From Polaromonas sp. 39-63-25 (GTDB lineage Bacteria > Pseudomonadota > Gammaproteobacteria > Burkholderiales > Burkholderiaceae_C): 64,000 nt of DNA. The stretch spans positions 310,001 through 374,000 of the forward strand of contig NZ_NCJH01000007.1 in assembly GCF_002278925.1 (NCBI RefSeq), written 5' to 3'. Shown here in pieces: positions 22,559 through 31,079 of this stretch. How positions within the stretch are numbered: position 1 is the first letter of the stretch; every line of letters begins with the position of its first letter. The position numbers and the translations under genes were made by a program. The notes beneath the pieces were generated by a model. It was not told where the DNA came from. It was given only the letters and a program-made list of their open reading frames with translations, and made no database searches.

Positions 22559-23389
22559 ATGCGCCACCTCTTGCCCACCTCGCTCTTCAAACCCCTGCTG
22601 TCCGCCGCCCTCGGCCTCGCCATCCTGTTCAGCGCCGCCACCGGCGCGCTGGCCCAGACCAAACCCAGGGTGCTGGACGCAGGCGACAAACCCGCCTCGG
22701 CCATCTACATCGGCAACAGCTTCTTCTATTACAACAACAGCCTGCACAACCATGTGGGGCAACTGATCCGGGAAGGCCAGCCCGGCTTTAGGCACCGCGC
22801 CAGCTCGGCCACCATCAGCGGCTCGGGCATGAACTGGCACGACGTGGAAAGCTACTTCCGCCCCAACGCCGTCGGCTCGTATTCGTTTGGCGCCAACAAC
22901 ACCGTCAGCTTCAACAAGCTGGACCGGCTGTTCGACCTCGCCATCATGATGGACTGCAGCCAGTGCCCGCTGCACCCACAGCTCAAGCCCCTGTTCCATG
23001 AATACGCGAAAAAACATGCCGACACCGTGCGCAAGCATGGCGCCAAGCCGGTGTTCTTCATGTCGTGGGCTTACAAGGACGTGCCGTCCATGACCGCCGA
23101 ACTGGCCGAGGCCTACACCCAGGCCGGCAACGACAACAACGCACTCGTCATTCCCGCGGGCCTGGCCTTCGGCAAATCGGTTGCGAAAATGCCTGAGTTG
23201 AATCTGTACGTGGCCGACCTGCGCCACCCCAGCGTGGCCGGCAGCTACCTGGCCGCCTGCACCACGTATGCGACGCTGTTCAAGGCCTCACCGGTGGACC
23301 TGAAGTACACGGCCGGCCTGGACCCGGCGATTGCGAAACATCTGCAGACGGTGGCTTGGGATACGGTGCAGGAGTATTTCAAGCCTTGA
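22559..23389 (+). CDS. Exported SGNH/GDSL-like hydrolase family protein
   Basis: This 276-residue protein has a signal peptide ending near ATGALA-QTKP. The mature N-terminus ASAIYIGNSFFYYNNSLHNH carries the GNS motif that places the nucleophile serine in DUF4886/SGNH proteins. The C-terminal VADLRHPSVAGSYLAACTTY supplies the Asp-x-x-His pair. It is therefore likely a periplasmic esterase or carbohydrate-active hydrolase; the substrate is unknown. A GGAGAC ribosome site lies about 8 nt upstream. It borders the lower-GC segment that starts just downstream. Confidence 0.75.
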   Translation: MRHLLPTSLFKPLLSAALGLAILFSAATGALAQTKPRVLDAGDKPASAIYIGNSFFYYNNSLHNHVGQLIREGQPGFRHRASSATISGSGMNWHDVESYFRPNAVGSYSFGANNTVSFNKLDRLFDLAIMMDCSQCPLHPQLKPLFHEYAKKHADTVRKHGAKPVFFMSWAYKDVPSMTAELAEAYTQAGNDNNALVIPAGLAFGKSVAKMPELNLYVADLRHPSVAGSYLAACTTYATLFKASPVDLKYTAGLDPAIAKHLQTVAWDTVQEYFKP

Positions 23390-23540
23390 GGACAACCTCA
23401 TCTCGACGTTGTCAGACTATGCCCGCCACACGTTGCAAATGCGGGACAACCGCTTCAAACTGAAGGCCGCCGGCGGCAGCATCGAGATCGAGGAGCCCGC
23501 CAGTCTGTGCCGACCGGAGGATAACTTGGAGGCGCATTAG
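23390..23540 (+). other. Short open frame at the edge of the low-GC patch
   Basis: After the SGNH gene stop, another frame stays open for about 50 codons (RHTLQMRDNRFKLKAAGGSI, then EIEEPASLCRPEDNLEAH) and ends at 23540, overlapping the SIR2 gene stop by 4 nt. It has no convincing start and no recognised family. It may be the tail of a gene removed when the neighbouring segment was inserted. Confidence 0.2.
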
Positions 23541-25666
23541 CTATCGCTAAGGGCCTCAAGACAGCAAAACTTCAATTGTTCACCTGAGCCACAGGGACAT
23601 GCCGAATATGGATTCCAATTGTGTTTCCGTATTTCTTCCTGCAGCATTGAACGGCTGCGTTCGCGCCATTTGGCAATCCGGGCTTCTCCATTTTGCAAAT
23701 CGCCCCAAACAGCAGGCAGCATGCTACCAACCTGCTCGGACGTAAACAATCCCGAAAATTGATTCCTTGCCTGCTCAAGCACCGAGGGGGTCAGAGCGGT
23801 TTTAAGTCCAGCGTTTACTGCAGCGGCAACCTGAGCACCTCGATCGGACTGAAGAATTGAAAAAATTTCACCCCTGAAGACTTCCCCTTGTTGAGAAAAT
23901 CTAAATTCCAACAGCCGTGCGAGCAAAGTGGGATTCTTGAAAACTATCGAGCCCACATCGGAATTGAATTTCCCCGTTAGGACATAGCTCGCCGCGTCAT
24001 CCGCCCACGTCTTTCCAGCAGCGGAAGAAAACGCGGCGGTAGCCAATCGTTCCGACCCCCAAATCATACGAGCTGCAGAAGCGTCTATTGCTTGGCAGAC
24101 TGCGCCTATGCTCATCAGTCTTGCTAGTCTCAGCATAGGAAAGGCCAGCCAACGAGGTACCACACCGTGCGGTGTTCCGCGGCTTACGCCGAGAAGTTTG
24201 CGTATTGAAGGATTGATGAGTGCCAGACGAGCTTGGTCAGAGAAGCCAGTTTTCAGGTTAGCGGAGGCTATTTGAAAAGCTGACTTGGCAAGAAACTCAA
24301 ACTGCTCTTCTGCCGCATCCTCCTGCCCCGGTGCAGGCTGTATGTATTTCCGGATTACGGTATCGATGCTCATGGGTACCATCGGGGAATCGGCGTCCCG
24401 CTGCTTGGCGGGGTCACCTATAGTGATGTCAGCCAAAGTACCAGTAATGGCATCCACTTCTGAAAACAGGACTACCGATTGCTCTCGAATATCTACTACC
24501 TGAAGCGCTTCCAATCGCAACAGCTGCCAGAAGATCTGAGACCCGAGAAGTGTATGCACCACCCCAAGACGACTAGTATCAAAGCAGACAGTATCAAAGC
24601 ACAGCAGCCCCACTATAAGGTCATGCAGGGCTGAGTAGTTTGTAATTTGAATTTCACTTGACACATACCCATCGCCACTAATCATTTGACCGAAAAAGGT
24701 GCCATCAATATTGGCAATAGTTGACGATTGCGAAGTAGTAAGAGTGCCGACTGAAGGGAGCAAGTCAGCGAGGTAGTAAATGCTTTTTGCTACTTGCGAT
24801 GACTCAACCTTGAATTGACTGGAATCAGTTTTCTTTGTGTCTGAATACCTAGTCTCTGCTATGAGCTCCAGCACCAACAACGCATCGCGATGATCCGCAT
24901 GCTCAGCGACGTACTTAATCTGCCTAACCGCTTCGGGTAACTTAAGGTCATCGCTCGAGGTCACAACATAGTGTGGCCCCATTCCGAAAAGTGGTCGATC
25001 ATTGTCTGCGCGAGATAGTAGATTCAAGAGGTATTGATCTCGAAGCCCATATCCAATGAAGACAACAGTCGCAATTGAAAACACTTCCTTCAATACGTCC
25101 AAATAAGATGAATTTGCGGTTAACACTTCGTAGTCTGAACTCGCAAATACCATGCTTTTCACAGAGCTGGAAGTGCCATGCAATTTACAAACAAATGATT
25201 CACGCTGATGAAGTAGTCGTGCTACTCGCTCAATGTCAGAGCCCTGAATAGTACTAGTGGATTGCAAATTTTTCTCAAGTGCTTCGTCCACATTTGTTGT
25301 GAGGATGTGCAATGGTTTCATTTTCGCCAGTGATCGCAGCATGCGGGAGTAAACGGGGCTCGAATCAATCGGCTTAAAAATATCGGCGAGTTCGCTGAAA
25401 TACAGCTGTTGATTTCCCTGTTTCATTAATTCAAATACGGCAGGGAAATTTGAAGTGGCTAACTCTTCAAGTGCACGTTGTTTTTCATACCGAGAGGACG
25501 ACCGTGCAAATTTTGTATGCATGCGCGAGGCCAAGCCCTGCCACAAAGGGAAACCCGCCCACGTGCTAACGCCCGCACCCAACCATAGGACTAAAGGTCG
25601 TTGATCGTGCTCGTTACCAATTAGCTCTTGAATAGCTGCATAGCTACTTTTTTCACTTGAAAGCAT
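23537..25666 (-). CDS. SIR2-like domain protein with C-terminal SEC-C motif (candidate defence gene)
   Basis: This 709-residue protein begins with a SIR2-like NAD-binding fold: PLVLWLGAGVSTWAGFPLW at residues 24-42, the TTNVDEALE segment near 123-131, KLHG near 160 and FIGYGLRDQYLLNLL near 200. The asparagine, aspartate and histidine expected for NAD hydrolysis are present. Residues about 290-680 match nothing I recognise. The C-terminus has a SEC-C metal-binding motif, ACPCGSGEQLKFCC. SIR2 domains of this sort are NAD-depleting effectors in several anti-phage systems (Thoeris, DSR, SIR2-HerA). No partner gene is visible, so a single-gene system is possible. GC is about 50% by eye, against the mid-60s around it, pointing to transfer. 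GAGG lies 8 nt before the ATG. Confidence 0.85.
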   Translation of the reverse strand: MLSSEKSSYAAIQELIGNEHDQRPLVLWLGAGVSTWAGFPLWQGLASRMHTKFARSSSRYEKQRALEELATSNFPAVFELMKQGNQQLYFSELADIFKPIDSSPVYSRMLRSLAKMKPLHILTTNVDEALEKNLQSTSTIQGSDIERVARLLHQRESFVCKLHGTSSSVKSMVFASSDYEVLTANSSYLDVLKEVFSIATVVFIGYGLRDQYLLNLLSRADNDRPLFGMGPHYVVTSSDDLKLPEAVRQIKYVAEHADHRDALLVLELIAETRYSDTKKTDSSQFKVESSQVAKSIYYLADLLPSVGTLTTSQSSTIANIDGTFFGQMISGDGYVSSEIQITNYSALHDLIVGLLCFDTVCFDTSRLGVVHTLLGSQIFWQLLRLEALQVVDIREQSVVLFSEVDAITGTLADITIGDPAKQRDADSPMVPMSIDTVIRKYIQPAPGQEDAAEEQFEFLAKSAFQIASANLKTGFSDQARLALINPSIRKLLGVSRGTPHGVVPRWLAFPMLRLARLMSIGAVCQAIDASAARMIWGSERLATAAFSSAAGKTWADDAASYVLTGKFNSDVGSIVFKNPTLLARLLEFRFSQQGEVFRGEIFSILQSDRGAQVAAAVNAGLKTALTPSVLEQARNQFSGLFTSEQVGSMLPAVWGDLQNGEARIAKWRERSRSMLQEEIRKHNWNPYSACPCGSGEQLKFCCLEALSDS

Positions 25667-26181
25667 GCCGATTTCCTCAGGAGTGGGGGATCATGAGCGC
25701 AGTCTAAAGCCTTACAGCAAATTGCTAACAGACTGTACGTCCATGCTTGGGCAGGTATTGAGTCAGAGGTAAGACCAGACCTAAAGCCGAAAAGCGTGAA
25801 ATCTTTTGGGCATTGGTTGGACCTGCAAGGTACCGTTCAGCGCAGCACCAGCTCTAATCGGGCTAAGTGCATCCTTCATACCTTTGATGAATCTGCTTGG
25901 TGTTTCCAAAGCGACCAAATCGCGAGACCATCTCCGGTGTGATTGGCTAGCGTAGAACGAAACAGAATCGCGGGCCAGCAACAATCTCAGTCAGCCGTTC
26001 CCGAAACTCTGTCGGTCAAGCGTATCTAGTCAGTTGACCGGCATTGCGGTCCGTCTGGTGCCACTTCTCCAGTCCGAACAATCCCCACAGAAGTGCATGA
26101 ATCCTCCGTCCCTTGTCGCATTGCAGTGCTAAGCCGGAGGCGATATGCAACACCATCTGAATCGCCGACGATCGCATGAGT
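25667..26181. other. 515-bp low-GC stretch without a clear gene
   Basis: It has the same lower GC as the SIR2 gene and contains no complete gene I can support. On the minus strand 26016-26177 stays open for 53 codons, ending with residues GRRIHALLWGLFGLEKWHQT. This faintly resembles the C-terminus of asparagine synthase and could be a gene fragment. It probably also holds the SIR2 promoter near 25700. No integrase, transposase or flanking direct repeat was seen. Confidence 0.35.
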
Positions 26182-26405
26182 CTAAGTTTCTGCTGCTTGC
26201 TCAAAAAACCCAATCGGGTGCACCTCAATCCCCCACCACACACGCTCCCCCAGCGTCGCCGCCGGATGCAGCGAAGCCACCCACACCGCTTCGTCCCGAT
26301 CTGCCGCTTCAATGATGAAGAAGCCGCCGACCAGCTCCCTGGCTTCGGCATAAGGCCCGTCGGTCACGGCAGGCTTGCCGTTGCGAGGGAGCAGGGCGAA
26401 GACGA
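26182..26405 (-). pseudogene. Truncated YCII-domain gene (C-terminal half)
   Basis: Residues PRNGKPAVTDGPYAEARELV and SLHPAATLGERVWWGIEVHP closely match the C-terminal 70 residues of the intact YCII gene at 26574-26954. The N-terminal 50 residues are missing, and upstream sequence is a family B palindrome and unrelated DNA. It is a decayed tandem duplicate. Confidence 0.75.
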
Positions 26406-26463
26406 GTTGCCACTGCCCTTGCCTTTGCCTTTGACGCGCCGAACTACGGGCGGGGACGCGGGG

Positions 26464-26493
26464 CATGGATCCCGGATCAGGTCCGGGATGACA
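26464..26493. repeat. REP-like palindrome, family B
   Basis: CATGGATCCCGGATCAGGTC followed by CGGGATGACA, nearly identical to the copy at 10801-10830. It lies at the broken end of the YCII fragment. Confidence 0.75.
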
Positions 26494-26573
26494 TACGGGG
26501 CCAGGATGACCTGCAGCGGCCGGGGTGAAATGCGGCAGACTGGCGCCGCCACAAGAGCAGAAGCCTGCGCCCG

Positions 26574-26954
26574 CTACTTTTGGATATTCACCGAACACAC
26601 CCCGATCGGGTGCACCTCGATCCCCCAGCCTATGCTTTCACCCAGCGTGGCCGCGGGATGCAGCGAGGCGATGCGTATGGCTTCCTCCTTGTTGGGCGCT
26701 TCGATGAGGATGACGCCGCCCACCAGCTCCTTGGCTTCGGCATAAGGCCCGTCGGTCACGGCCGGCTTGCCGCCGCGCGGGCGCAAGGCGAAGGTGGCCT
26801 GGGGCCCTTCGAGCGAGGCGCTCCAGACCAGGCACCCGGTTTGCGCGAGTGCAGCGTCTTTGGCCGGCAATTGCGCGGCCAGCGCCTGCATGTCGGCGGG
26901 CGCCATGGCGGCCATTTTTTCGGGGTCGTAATAGGCAAGGCAGAGGTATTGCAT
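26574..26954 (-). CDS. YCII family protein (DGPF domain)
   Basis: The 126-residue protein starts MQYLCLAYYDPEKMAAM and contains KPAVTDGPYAEAKELVGGVI, the DGPF/YCII-related signature with the conserved aspartate and histidine region (SLHPAATLGE). Proteins of this family are small dimers often paired with ECF sigma factors; their biochemical role is poorly known. No sigma factor gene is adjacent here. The start is supported by AAGGACATCTCC upstream. A truncated copy lies immediately downstream. Confidence 0.85.
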   Translation of the reverse strand: MQYLCLAYYDPEKMAAMAPADMQALAAQLPAKDAALAQTGCLVWSASLEGPQATFALRPRGGKPAVTDGPYAEAKELVGGVILIEAPNKEEAIRIASLHPAATLGESIGWGIEVHPIGVCSVNIQK

Positions 26955-27039
26955 GGAGATGTCCTTGGGTCGGTGGTTGAGGGTCACACCTGCACGACGA
27001 ACGGCTGGCCCGACTTTCGACATCTTGCCCCAGGCTGTC

Positions 27040-27072
27040 AAAAAAACGCCCGCAGGAAGGCTTTTTCTGCGG
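27040..27072 (-). terminator. Intrinsic terminator of the DoxX-GST transcript
   Basis: On the minus strand CCGCAG-n11-CTGCGG is followed by GCG and seven T. It lies about 170 nt after the GST stop codon and before the YCII gene, so it probably ends the DoxX-GST mRNA. Confidence 0.7.
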
Positions 27073-27132
27073 AAGGGCTGGCTTGCGCTTCGGCCGGCCA
27101 ACGCCCCTGCGATTGGATCAGCCCGCCGCTTT

Positions 27133-27190
27133 AGCTACTGTTTTCATAGCTGCTTGCGCCCGCCACACAAGGGCTGAAGGCCAATTTTAT
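27133..27190 (+). repeat. Interspersed repeat family C, intergenic
   Basis: The element reads AGCTACTGTTTTCATAGCTG, then CTTGCGC and ACAAGGGCTGAAGGCC. It lies between the GST stop and the terminator. Confidence 0.75.
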
Positions 27191-27244
27191 GCATACCTCT
27201 CGCGCAGGGCCCGGCTGCATGGCAGGGCGACGTGGGCAAGGCCC

Positions 27245-27943
27245 TCAAGAACGTGGCGCCTCGGCGCTGAGCTCCGGCCGCGCCGCCATGCGCCTGGACA
27301 AGGCGGACCCGCGTTGCTGCAGAAAGGCCTGCAACAGTTTCGGGTAGTCGGGCGATACGGCGTTGCGCACCGAGGCACGCTGCGCCAGCGCGCATCGCCA
27401 GGCGTTCACTCGGGGCGTGTCACTGAAGACACCAAAATCACCGATGCCGTCGAACACGTCGAAGTACCTGAAGACCGGGCCAAAGGCTGCATCCACCATG
27501 CTGAAGCGTTCGCCGGCGAAGAACGGGCCCTGGCCCAGCACGGCTTCAATGTGCTGAAACTTCAGGCGCAGCGCGGTGGCACTGGCCACGAGCGCTTCTT
27601 CACTGGGGGCGTTGTAGAAAGCGCCGATGTTGCTGAGAACGGCCGAGCCGAACTCCATCCAGCTGCGGTGCTGCGCGCGCTGCAACGCGGCCTCCGGGTG
27701 CAGGCGCGGAGCGGCGGTGTCGTCGAGGTATTCGCAGATGACTGCCGACTCGAACACCGCCTGGTCGCCCACCAGCAGCACGGGCGTTTTGCCCAACGGC
27801 GAGACTTTGAGAAACCAGGCGGGTTTGTGGGCCAGGTCAATGTCCTTGCGCTCAAAAACGATGCCTTTTTCGGCCAGCACGATCGCCGCGCGCTGCACGT
27901 AAGGGCACAGGCTGTGGCTGATCAGGGTGAGTGAGGGCGTCAT
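27245..27943 (-). CDS. Glutathione S-transferase
   Basis: The 232-residue protein has an N-terminal thioredoxin fold with SHSLCPYVQRAAIVLAEKG (an omega/beta-like CPYV site), the cis-proline segment SPLGKTPVLLV and the glutathione-binding ES pair in VFESAVICEYLDD. The helical C-terminal domain contains FAGERFSMVDAAFGPVFRYF. It conjugates or reduces with glutathione in the cytosol; the substrate is unknown. It follows the DoxX gene by 20 nt, and both are divergent from a LysR-type regulator. Confidence 0.9.
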   Translation of the reverse strand: MTPSLTLISHSLCPYVQRAAIVLAEKGIVFERKDIDLAHKPAWFLKVSPLGKTPVLLVGDQAVFESAVICEYLDDTAAPRLHPEAALQRAQHRSWMEFGSAVLSNIGAFYNAPSEEALVASATALRLKFQHIEAVLGQGPFFAGERFSMVDAAFGPVFRYFDVFDGIGDFGVFSDTPRVNAWRCALAQRASVRNAVSPDYPKLLQAFLQQRGSALSRRMAARPELSAEAPRS

Positions 27944-27963
27944 TGTCACTGTCTGCTCCCTGG

Positions 27964-28386
27964 TCACAAGGCAGGCACAAAGCGCTGGCTGCGGCGCAGC
28001 GCCAGGGCGCCGTCGCCGGCCAGCCACAAGGTCACCGAAGCCACGGCCAGGAACACCGGGTACTCCCAGCCACCGCCCTGACTGGTGAAGACCCAGCCAT
28101 TGCCAAGATGCACCAGCGCTGCAGCCACCATGACGGGCACCAGCGCCAGCGAAACCTGTCGCGCATACAGCCCGACCAGGATGGCCAGGCCACCGAGCAG
28201 TTCGGCCGCAAACACGGGGTAGGCCAGCGCACCGGGATAACCCACGCTTTCGAAAAATTGCGCTGTTCCGGGCAGCGTGAAAACAAACAGCTTCAACAAT
28301 GCGTGGGCAATCCACATGGCGCCCAGGCTGACGCGAAGCAAGGCGATGCCGTAAGGGGCGGTGGTGTTGATGTCAGGTTCGGGCAT
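27964..28386 (-). CDS. DoxX family membrane protein
   Basis: The 140-residue protein has four predicted membrane segments: ALLRVSLGAMWIAHALLKL, VFAAELLGGLAILVGLYA, ALVPVMVAAALVHLGNGW and YPVFLAVASVTLWLAG. It matches the DoxX family, often linked with redox or thiol stress. Pairing with a glutathione S-transferase fits such a role, but this is inference. The start MPEPDINTT is supported by GGAG upstream. It is the first gene of the operon opposite the LysR regulator. Confidence 0.82.
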   Translation of the reverse strand: MPEPDINTTAPYGIALLRVSLGAMWIAHALLKLFVFTLPGTAQFFESVGYPGALAYPVFAAELLGGLAILVGLYARQVSLALVPVMVAAALVHLGNGWVFTSQGGGWEYPVFLAVASVTLWLAGDGALALRRSQRFVPAL

Positions 28387-28426
28387 TGCATTTCTCCATT
28401 GGGTAGATTGGTCTGTGTAATGTAGT

Positions 28427-28442
28427 ATTGCAATAACGCAAT
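28427..28442. promoter_or_regulatory. Probable LysR operator in the divergent promoter
   Basis: ATTGC-n6-GCAAT, an interrupted palindrome of the LysR type, is centred between the DoxX start (28386) and the LysR start (28466). The region is locally AT-rich. Autoregulation and control of DoxX-GST are likely. Confidence 0.55.
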
Positions 28443-28465
28443 GAAAACAGGCGCGCACGCAAACC

Positions 28466-29350
28466 ATGAATGCAGCAACGCAATACAAGCTCAGCGCCCA
28501 GGACGTGGAAGTGGTGCTGGCGCTGGTGCGGGCCGGCACCCTGGCAGAAGCGGGCGAGCGGCTCGCGGTGGATGCATCGACGGTGTTCCGCTCCCTGCAG
28601 CGCATTGAAAAGGGTTTGGGTCAACGCCTGTTTGAGCGCTCGCGCACGGGCTACCAGCCGCTGGAGCTGGCGCAGGTGCTGGCCAGCCATGGGGAACAGC
28701 TGGAGGTGCAGCTCGAGTCGGCCCGTTCGGCCGCGCAGGCCGAGGCAGAACAGGTTTCGGGCAGCGTGCGCATCACCACCACCGACACCCTTCTGCATGG
28801 GCTGGTGGCGCCGGCGCTCCGGTTGTTGCCGTCAAGCCACCCTTTGCTGAGCTACGAGTTGCACACAGGCAATGAGTTGGCCAGCCTGACCCGGCGCGAC
28901 GCGGACATTGCCGTGCGGGCCACCCGGCGCCCGCCCCAGCATCTGGTAGGCAAACATATCGGGCCGATCCGCATGGCCTTGTTTGCCGCCAGAAAAGGCG
29001 GCCCCAAACACTTCGACGCGAGCATCGCCGGCAAAGTGAACTGGGTCGCCCCGGACGACGCCCTGCCGGACCACCCCTCGGTGACCTGGCGCAAAAAACA
29101 CTTTCCCAAAGTGGCGCCGCGCTACCGCGTGGACAGCATTCTCACCGTGGCGGAAATCGTGGGGCAAGGCATGGGCATTGGCCTGCTGCCAATTTTTCTT
29201 GCCAGAGATCGAACCGATCTGCGCGCCCTGACGGATGCACTGGATGAATGCCAGACGGAGCTTTGGCTGTTGACACACACCGAGTCAAGGCACCTGAGAC
29301 GGGTGTCCACGGTGTTCGGCCACCTGGCCAAACACATGACGCTGGCCTGA
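28466..29350 (+). CDS. LysR-type transcriptional regulator
   Basis: The 294-residue protein has an N-terminal winged helix (QDVEVVLALVRAGTLAEAGE, then LAVDASTVFRSLQRIEKGLG) and the linker helix. The C-terminal periplasmic-binding-like effector domain begins near SGSVRITTTDTLLHGLVAPA. It is divergent from the DoxX-GST pair across an 80-bp gap with an ATTGC-n6-GCAAT palindrome and most likely regulates that operon and itself. The effector is unknown. Confidence 0.9.
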   Translation: MNAATQYKLSAQDVEVVLALVRAGTLAEAGERLAVDASTVFRSLQRIEKGLGQRLFERSRTGYQPLELAQVLASHGEQLEVQLESARSAAQAEAEQVSGSVRITTTDTLLHGLVAPALRLLPSSHPLLSYELHTGNELASLTRRDADIAVRATRRPPQHLVGKHIGPIRMALFAARKGGPKHFDASIAGKVNWVAPDDALPDHPSVTWRKKHFPKVAPRYRVDSILTVAEIVGQGMGIGLLPIFLARDRTDLRALTDALDECQTELWLLTHTESRHLRRVSTVFGHLAKHMTLA

Positions 29351-29361
29351 GTTGTGGCGGC

Positions 29362-30027
29362 TCAGCCCAGCAATGCTGGCAAGGCAGTCATGTCCACAAA
29401 AATGTGCACCGCGCCGGCCTTGAGCAATGCGTCGGGCGCGTCGTGCCCGGCTTCGGGCGGGCTGTAGCCGAACACGGTGGCGCCTGCGGCCACGCCGGCG
29501 GCGACACCCGTCACGGTGTCTTCCACCACCGCGCAACGCTTGGGGTCAACGCCCAGCGACGCGGCAGCAGCCAGGTAAACATCGGGCGCAGGTTTGGAGC
29601 GCGGCAGCTCGTGCCCGCTGAAGATGTGGCCCTTGAAGAAGGGCATGAGGCCGCATTTTTCGAGCTGCAGATCGACCTTGAAGCGGTCGGCGCCGGAGGC
29701 GCAGGCAATGCGGCCCTCGTACAGGGTGTGGATCTGCGTCACGGCTTCGACGGCGCCGCGAATCGGCAGCAGACCTTCGACAAGCGCTTCATTGCGCCGG
29801 CCACGAAACTCGTGCAGCCACTCCTGGGTCAAGGGGCGACCCGTATTGGCTTCGATCAGCGCAGCCTGGTCCTTGACAGCTTTGCCGATGAACAGGCGCA
29901 TGCATTCGGCGCTGCTGAGCGCCCAGCCGGCTTCTTCCAGCATGTCGCGCAGCACGCCGTTGGTGATGGGCTCGCTGTCGACCAGCACGCCGTCACAGTC
30001 AAACAACACGGCTTCGAATTTCAACAC
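29362..30027 (-). CDS. HAD-superfamily phosphatase (beta-phosphoglucomutase-like)
   Basis: This 221-residue HAD hydrolase has motif I FDCDGVLVDSEP with the two catalytic aspartates, motif II in RIACASGA, the lysine motif LPRSKPAPDVYLAAA and motif III VVEDTVTGVAAGVAAG. The alpha-helical cap lies at residues 18-80. It dephosphorylates or isomerises a small sugar phosphate in the cytosol; the substrate cannot be told. It is convergent with the LysR gene, 11 nt away. Confidence 0.88.
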   Translation of the reverse strand: MLKFEAVLFDCDGVLVDSEPITNGVLRDMLEEAGWALSSAECMRLFIGKAVKDQAALIEANTGRPLTQEWLHEFRGRRNEALVEGLLPIRGAVEAVTQIHTLYEGRIACASGADRFKVDLQLEKCGLMPFFKGHIFSGHELPRSKPAPDVYLAAAASLGVDPKRCAVVEDTVTGVAAGVAAGATVFGYSPPEAGHDAPDALLKAGAVHIFVDMTALPALLG

Positions 30028-30046
30028 GGGTGGCCTCTCTGCAAAA

Positions 30047-30102
30047 TGCTATTGATTCAGGAGCTTCTGGCGCAGGTGGGATAAGGGCTGGAGGCCTTTT
30101 TT
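30047..30102 (+). repeat. Interspersed repeat family C, intergenic
   Basis: GCTATTGATTCAGGAGCTTC, then GGCGC, GATAAGGGCTGGAGGCC and a T run. It lies about 20 nt upstream of the HAD gene start. Confidence 0.7.
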
Positions 30103-30161
30103 ACTCATAATCCCCGTCAATGCCGGCTTTGGCCTGTATTGAACATCGCCAAGGACCAACA

Positions 30162-30188
30162 CCCTTCGACAGGCTCAGGGCGAACGGG
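30162..30188. repeat. Short repeat containing TTCGACAGGCTCAGG
   Basis: CCCTTCGACAGGCTCAGGGC plus CGAACGG is a motif dispersed in many bacterial genomes. A partial second copy lies at 59551-59570. Confidence 0.55.
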
Positions 30189-30252
30189 TTCCTACAAGCG
30201 ACTGAGCGGTCTGAGCGGGTGCGAGGCCTGCCAGGCCGCTCCGGACGTCTCG

Positions 30253-30645
30253 CTACAGCTGGTCGCCGTCCACATAGTACCAACGGCCGGCTTCGCGCAC
30301 AAAGCGGCTGCGCTCGTGCAGGCGCACGGCGGGGCTGCCCGGGCTTTTCTGGCGGGCGACAAATTCGACTTCGGCGTGGCTGTCGTCCAGCAGCCGGTGC
30401 CGGCGCACGTCCAGCCCGAGCCATTTCACGCCGGGGTCGAACTCGATGCCTGGCGGGCGGTGGCTGGCATGCCAGGTGGCGAGCAGGTAGTCGGCCCGTT
30501 CGAGCACAAAGGCGGTGTAGCGCGAGCGCATCAGCGCCTCGGCGTCGGGCGCCGGCGTGTCGTGCGCCAGGTAGCGGCCGCAGCAGGCGGCGTAAGCCAG
30601 CGGCCGGGCGCGCGCATCGGCCCGGCTGCAGGGGCAGGCAGCCAA
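30253..30645 (-). CDS. YchJ family protein (UPF0225)
   Basis: This roughly 130-residue protein carries the YchJ pattern: CPCSRADARARPLAYAACC near the N-terminus, a SEC-C-like metal site, then EALMRSRYTAFVLERADYLL and the NTF2-like C-terminal part ending in FVREAGRWYYVDGD. Function is unknown. The best start is a TTG at 30645, 2 nt after the rhodanese stop. An ATG at 30723 lies inside that gene and would add an atypical N-terminus. Translational coupling with the rhodanese gene is likely. Confidence 0.72.
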   Translation of the reverse strand: MAACPCSRADARARPLAYAACCGRYLAHDTPAPDAEALMRSRYTAFVLERADYLLATWHASHRPPGIEFDPGVKWLGLDVRRHRLLDDSHAEVEFVARQKSPGSPAVRLHERSRFVREAGRWYYVDGDQL

Positions 30646-30647
30646 CG

Positions 30648-31079
30648 TCAGCCTTTGGCTCGCGCCGCGTGGGCCTGCTTGTGCGCTTCCAGGGTTTCCA
30701 TCGGGGCGCCCTGCTTTTTCCACTCGGCAAAGCCGCCGTCGATGTGGGCCACGTTGGTCATGCCCATGTCCTGCAGCGTCTTGGTGGCCAGCGCGCTGCG
30801 CCAGCCGGCACCGCAGAACAGGATGAACTGCTTGCCCTCGTCGCCGAACACCGGCTTGAAATAGGGCGAGGCAGGGTCCACCCAGAACTCGAGCATGCCG
30901 CGCGGCGCCAGCAGGGCACCCGGCACCGTGCCTTCGCGTTCGAGCTCGCGCACGTCGCGGATGTCGACGATCTGCACCTGCGGGTCGGCAAGTTTGGCCT
31001 GGGCCTCGGCGACGGAATACGTGGTGACCTGCGCCATGGCCTCATCGACGAGGGCGCGGAATCCTTTGGTGATGGGCAT
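30648..31079 (-). CDS. Rhodanese-like domain protein
   Basis: The 143-residue single-domain rhodanese has IVDIRDVRELEREG and an active-site loop FCGAGWRSALAT with the catalytic cysteine. It transfers sulfane sulphur or acts as a sulphur carrier in the cytosol. MPITKGFRAL is chosen as the start because AGGAG precedes it; the longer frame upstream runs into repeats. Confidence 0.85.
   Translation of the reverse strand: MPITKGFRALVDEAMAQVTTYSVAEAQAKLADPQVQIVDIRDVRELEREGTVPGALLAPRGMLEFWVDPASPYFKPVFGDEGKQFILFCGAGWRSALATKTLQDMGMTNVAHIDGGFAEWKKQGAPMETLEAHKQAHAARAKG

Noticed and set aside
25781-25984. A 67-codon minus-strand frame as a small gene upstream of the SIR2 gene
   Set aside because: No ribosome site, no recognisable family and no codon signal; treated as non-coding.
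23390-26181. A partner gene (TIR, HerA, APAZ/Argonaute) for the SIR2 protein
   Set aside because: No frame in the patch or its borders shows the motifs of these families.
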